From Lachnospiraceae bacterium (lineage in GTDB: Bacteria; Bacillota; Clostridia; Lachnospirales; Lachnospiraceae), in assembly GCA_024691145.1 (NCBI GenBank), contig JAILNW010000421.1:1-5096 (forward strand): a stretch of DNA of 5,096 bases. The letters run 5' to 3'. Position 1 is the first letter of the stretch. Each line of letters starts with the position of its first letter. The notes below the pieces were generated by a model. The model worked only from the letters and a program-made list of their open reading frames with translations. It had not been told where the DNA came from and made no database searches. The translations under genes were made by a program, and so were the position numbers. Shown here in pieces: positions 4,846 through 5,096 of the stretch.

Positions 4846-5096
4846 TTATCTTTCTATTATGGAAGTATATAAATCTTCATCCATTATATATGGGTGTTCA
4901 GTGTTATTGTAGTATGCAAAGCCTGTTATGGCATCTTTATTATCTCCATACCATAGATTACCGTTTTCAATACAGAAAACAAGATAACGTACATTTTCAA
5001 GAGCTAATGATTCATTATTATAAAAAGTAAATGTCTGTGGTGTATTATATGTAACTTCTATGTATGTTTTATCATCGGTTATAATATCATTTGAAT
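4846..5096 (-). CDS. Unrecognised protein, C-terminal 82 residues
   Basis: On the minus strand a frame is open from the right edge to a TAA at 4846-4848. It lacks a start because the N-terminus is outside the window. The visible residues are protein-like and hydrophilic: DDKTYIEVTYNTPQTFTFY, then ENVRYLVFCIENGNLWYGDN, then GFAYYNNTEHPYIMDEDLYT, ending SIIER. The high content of Tyr, Asn, Thr and Phe in alternating patterns suggests beta structure, perhaps of an extracytoplasmic protein, but I recognise no family. Support for this strand is the normal-looking composition and the terminator just after the stop. The opposite-strand frame at 4803-5030 starts inside the terminator and has no ribosome site. 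Confidence 0.6.
   Translation of the reverse strand, partial: SNDIITDDKTYIEVTYNTPQTFTFYNNESLALENVRYLVFCIENGNLWYGDNKDAITGFAYYNNTEHPYIMDEDLYTSIIER

Noticed and set aside
4803..5030. Plus-strand 75-residue frame
   Set aside because: It begins within the terminator hairpin, has no ribosome site, and is antisense to the better-supported partial minus-strand gene.
1..5096. CRISPR array, insertion sequence, transposase or tRNA
   Set aside because: No spaced direct repeats, terminal inverted repeats, transposase-like frames or tRNA cloverleaf sequences were seen on either strand.

Overview
The window is AT-rich DNA from a low-GC Firmicute. The most likely source is a flagellated member of the Lachnospiraceae (Roseburia/Butyrivibrio/Lachnospira type). 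The evidence is AAGGAGG-type ribosome sites, vegetative promoters of the TTGACA/TACAAT type, a DUF6033-type protein, and a metallophosphoesterase of a kind I associate with that family. All family names come from reading the translations; no database was searched.

Left part (1-1390, + strand): the C-terminal portion of a DUF4163/DUF3298 (RsiV/PdaC-like) protein runs in from the left edge. About 40 bases later comes an aspartate/glutamate racemase that is a pseudogene. Its N-terminal half is intact, then the frame shifts at an apparent internal deletion, and a second deletion seems to have fused a FTME...KRIF piece to the second catalytic-cysteine region. A strong sigma-A promoter overlaps the end of this relic. 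It drives a 59-residue protein with one recognisable EF-hand calcium-binding loop, closed by a clear hairpin terminator whose loop contains the stop codon.

Middle (1403-2596, - strand): a metallophosphoesterase has a DUF1700/HAAS-like N-terminal domain joined directly to the phosphoesterase fold. Motifs II-V are present, but the first metal-binding motif (DxH) is absent exactly where it should be, and no well-supported start codon is visible. It looks like an in-frame deletion derivative.

Right part (2600-5096): a roughly 330-base leader region precedes a two-gene + strand operon: a DUF6033-like protein with a long charged helix, then a 330-residue acidic coiled-coil protein. The leader is the most interesting stretch. 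It has a candidate sigma-D (sigma-28, flagellar) promoter, TAAA-16-ACGATAT, followed by two small hairpins each presenting GGA in the loop, the second enclosing the Shine-Dalgarno sequence. This is the layout of CsrA-controlled flagellin (hag) leaders and suggests that this uncharacterised pair belongs to the motility regulon. A bidirectional terminator separates the operon from the C-terminal end of an unrecognised - strand gene entering from the right edge.

Two neighbouring genes (racemase and phosphoesterase) both look internally deleted, so the stretch between the left edge and about 2600 may be decaying. The right-hand operon looks intact.
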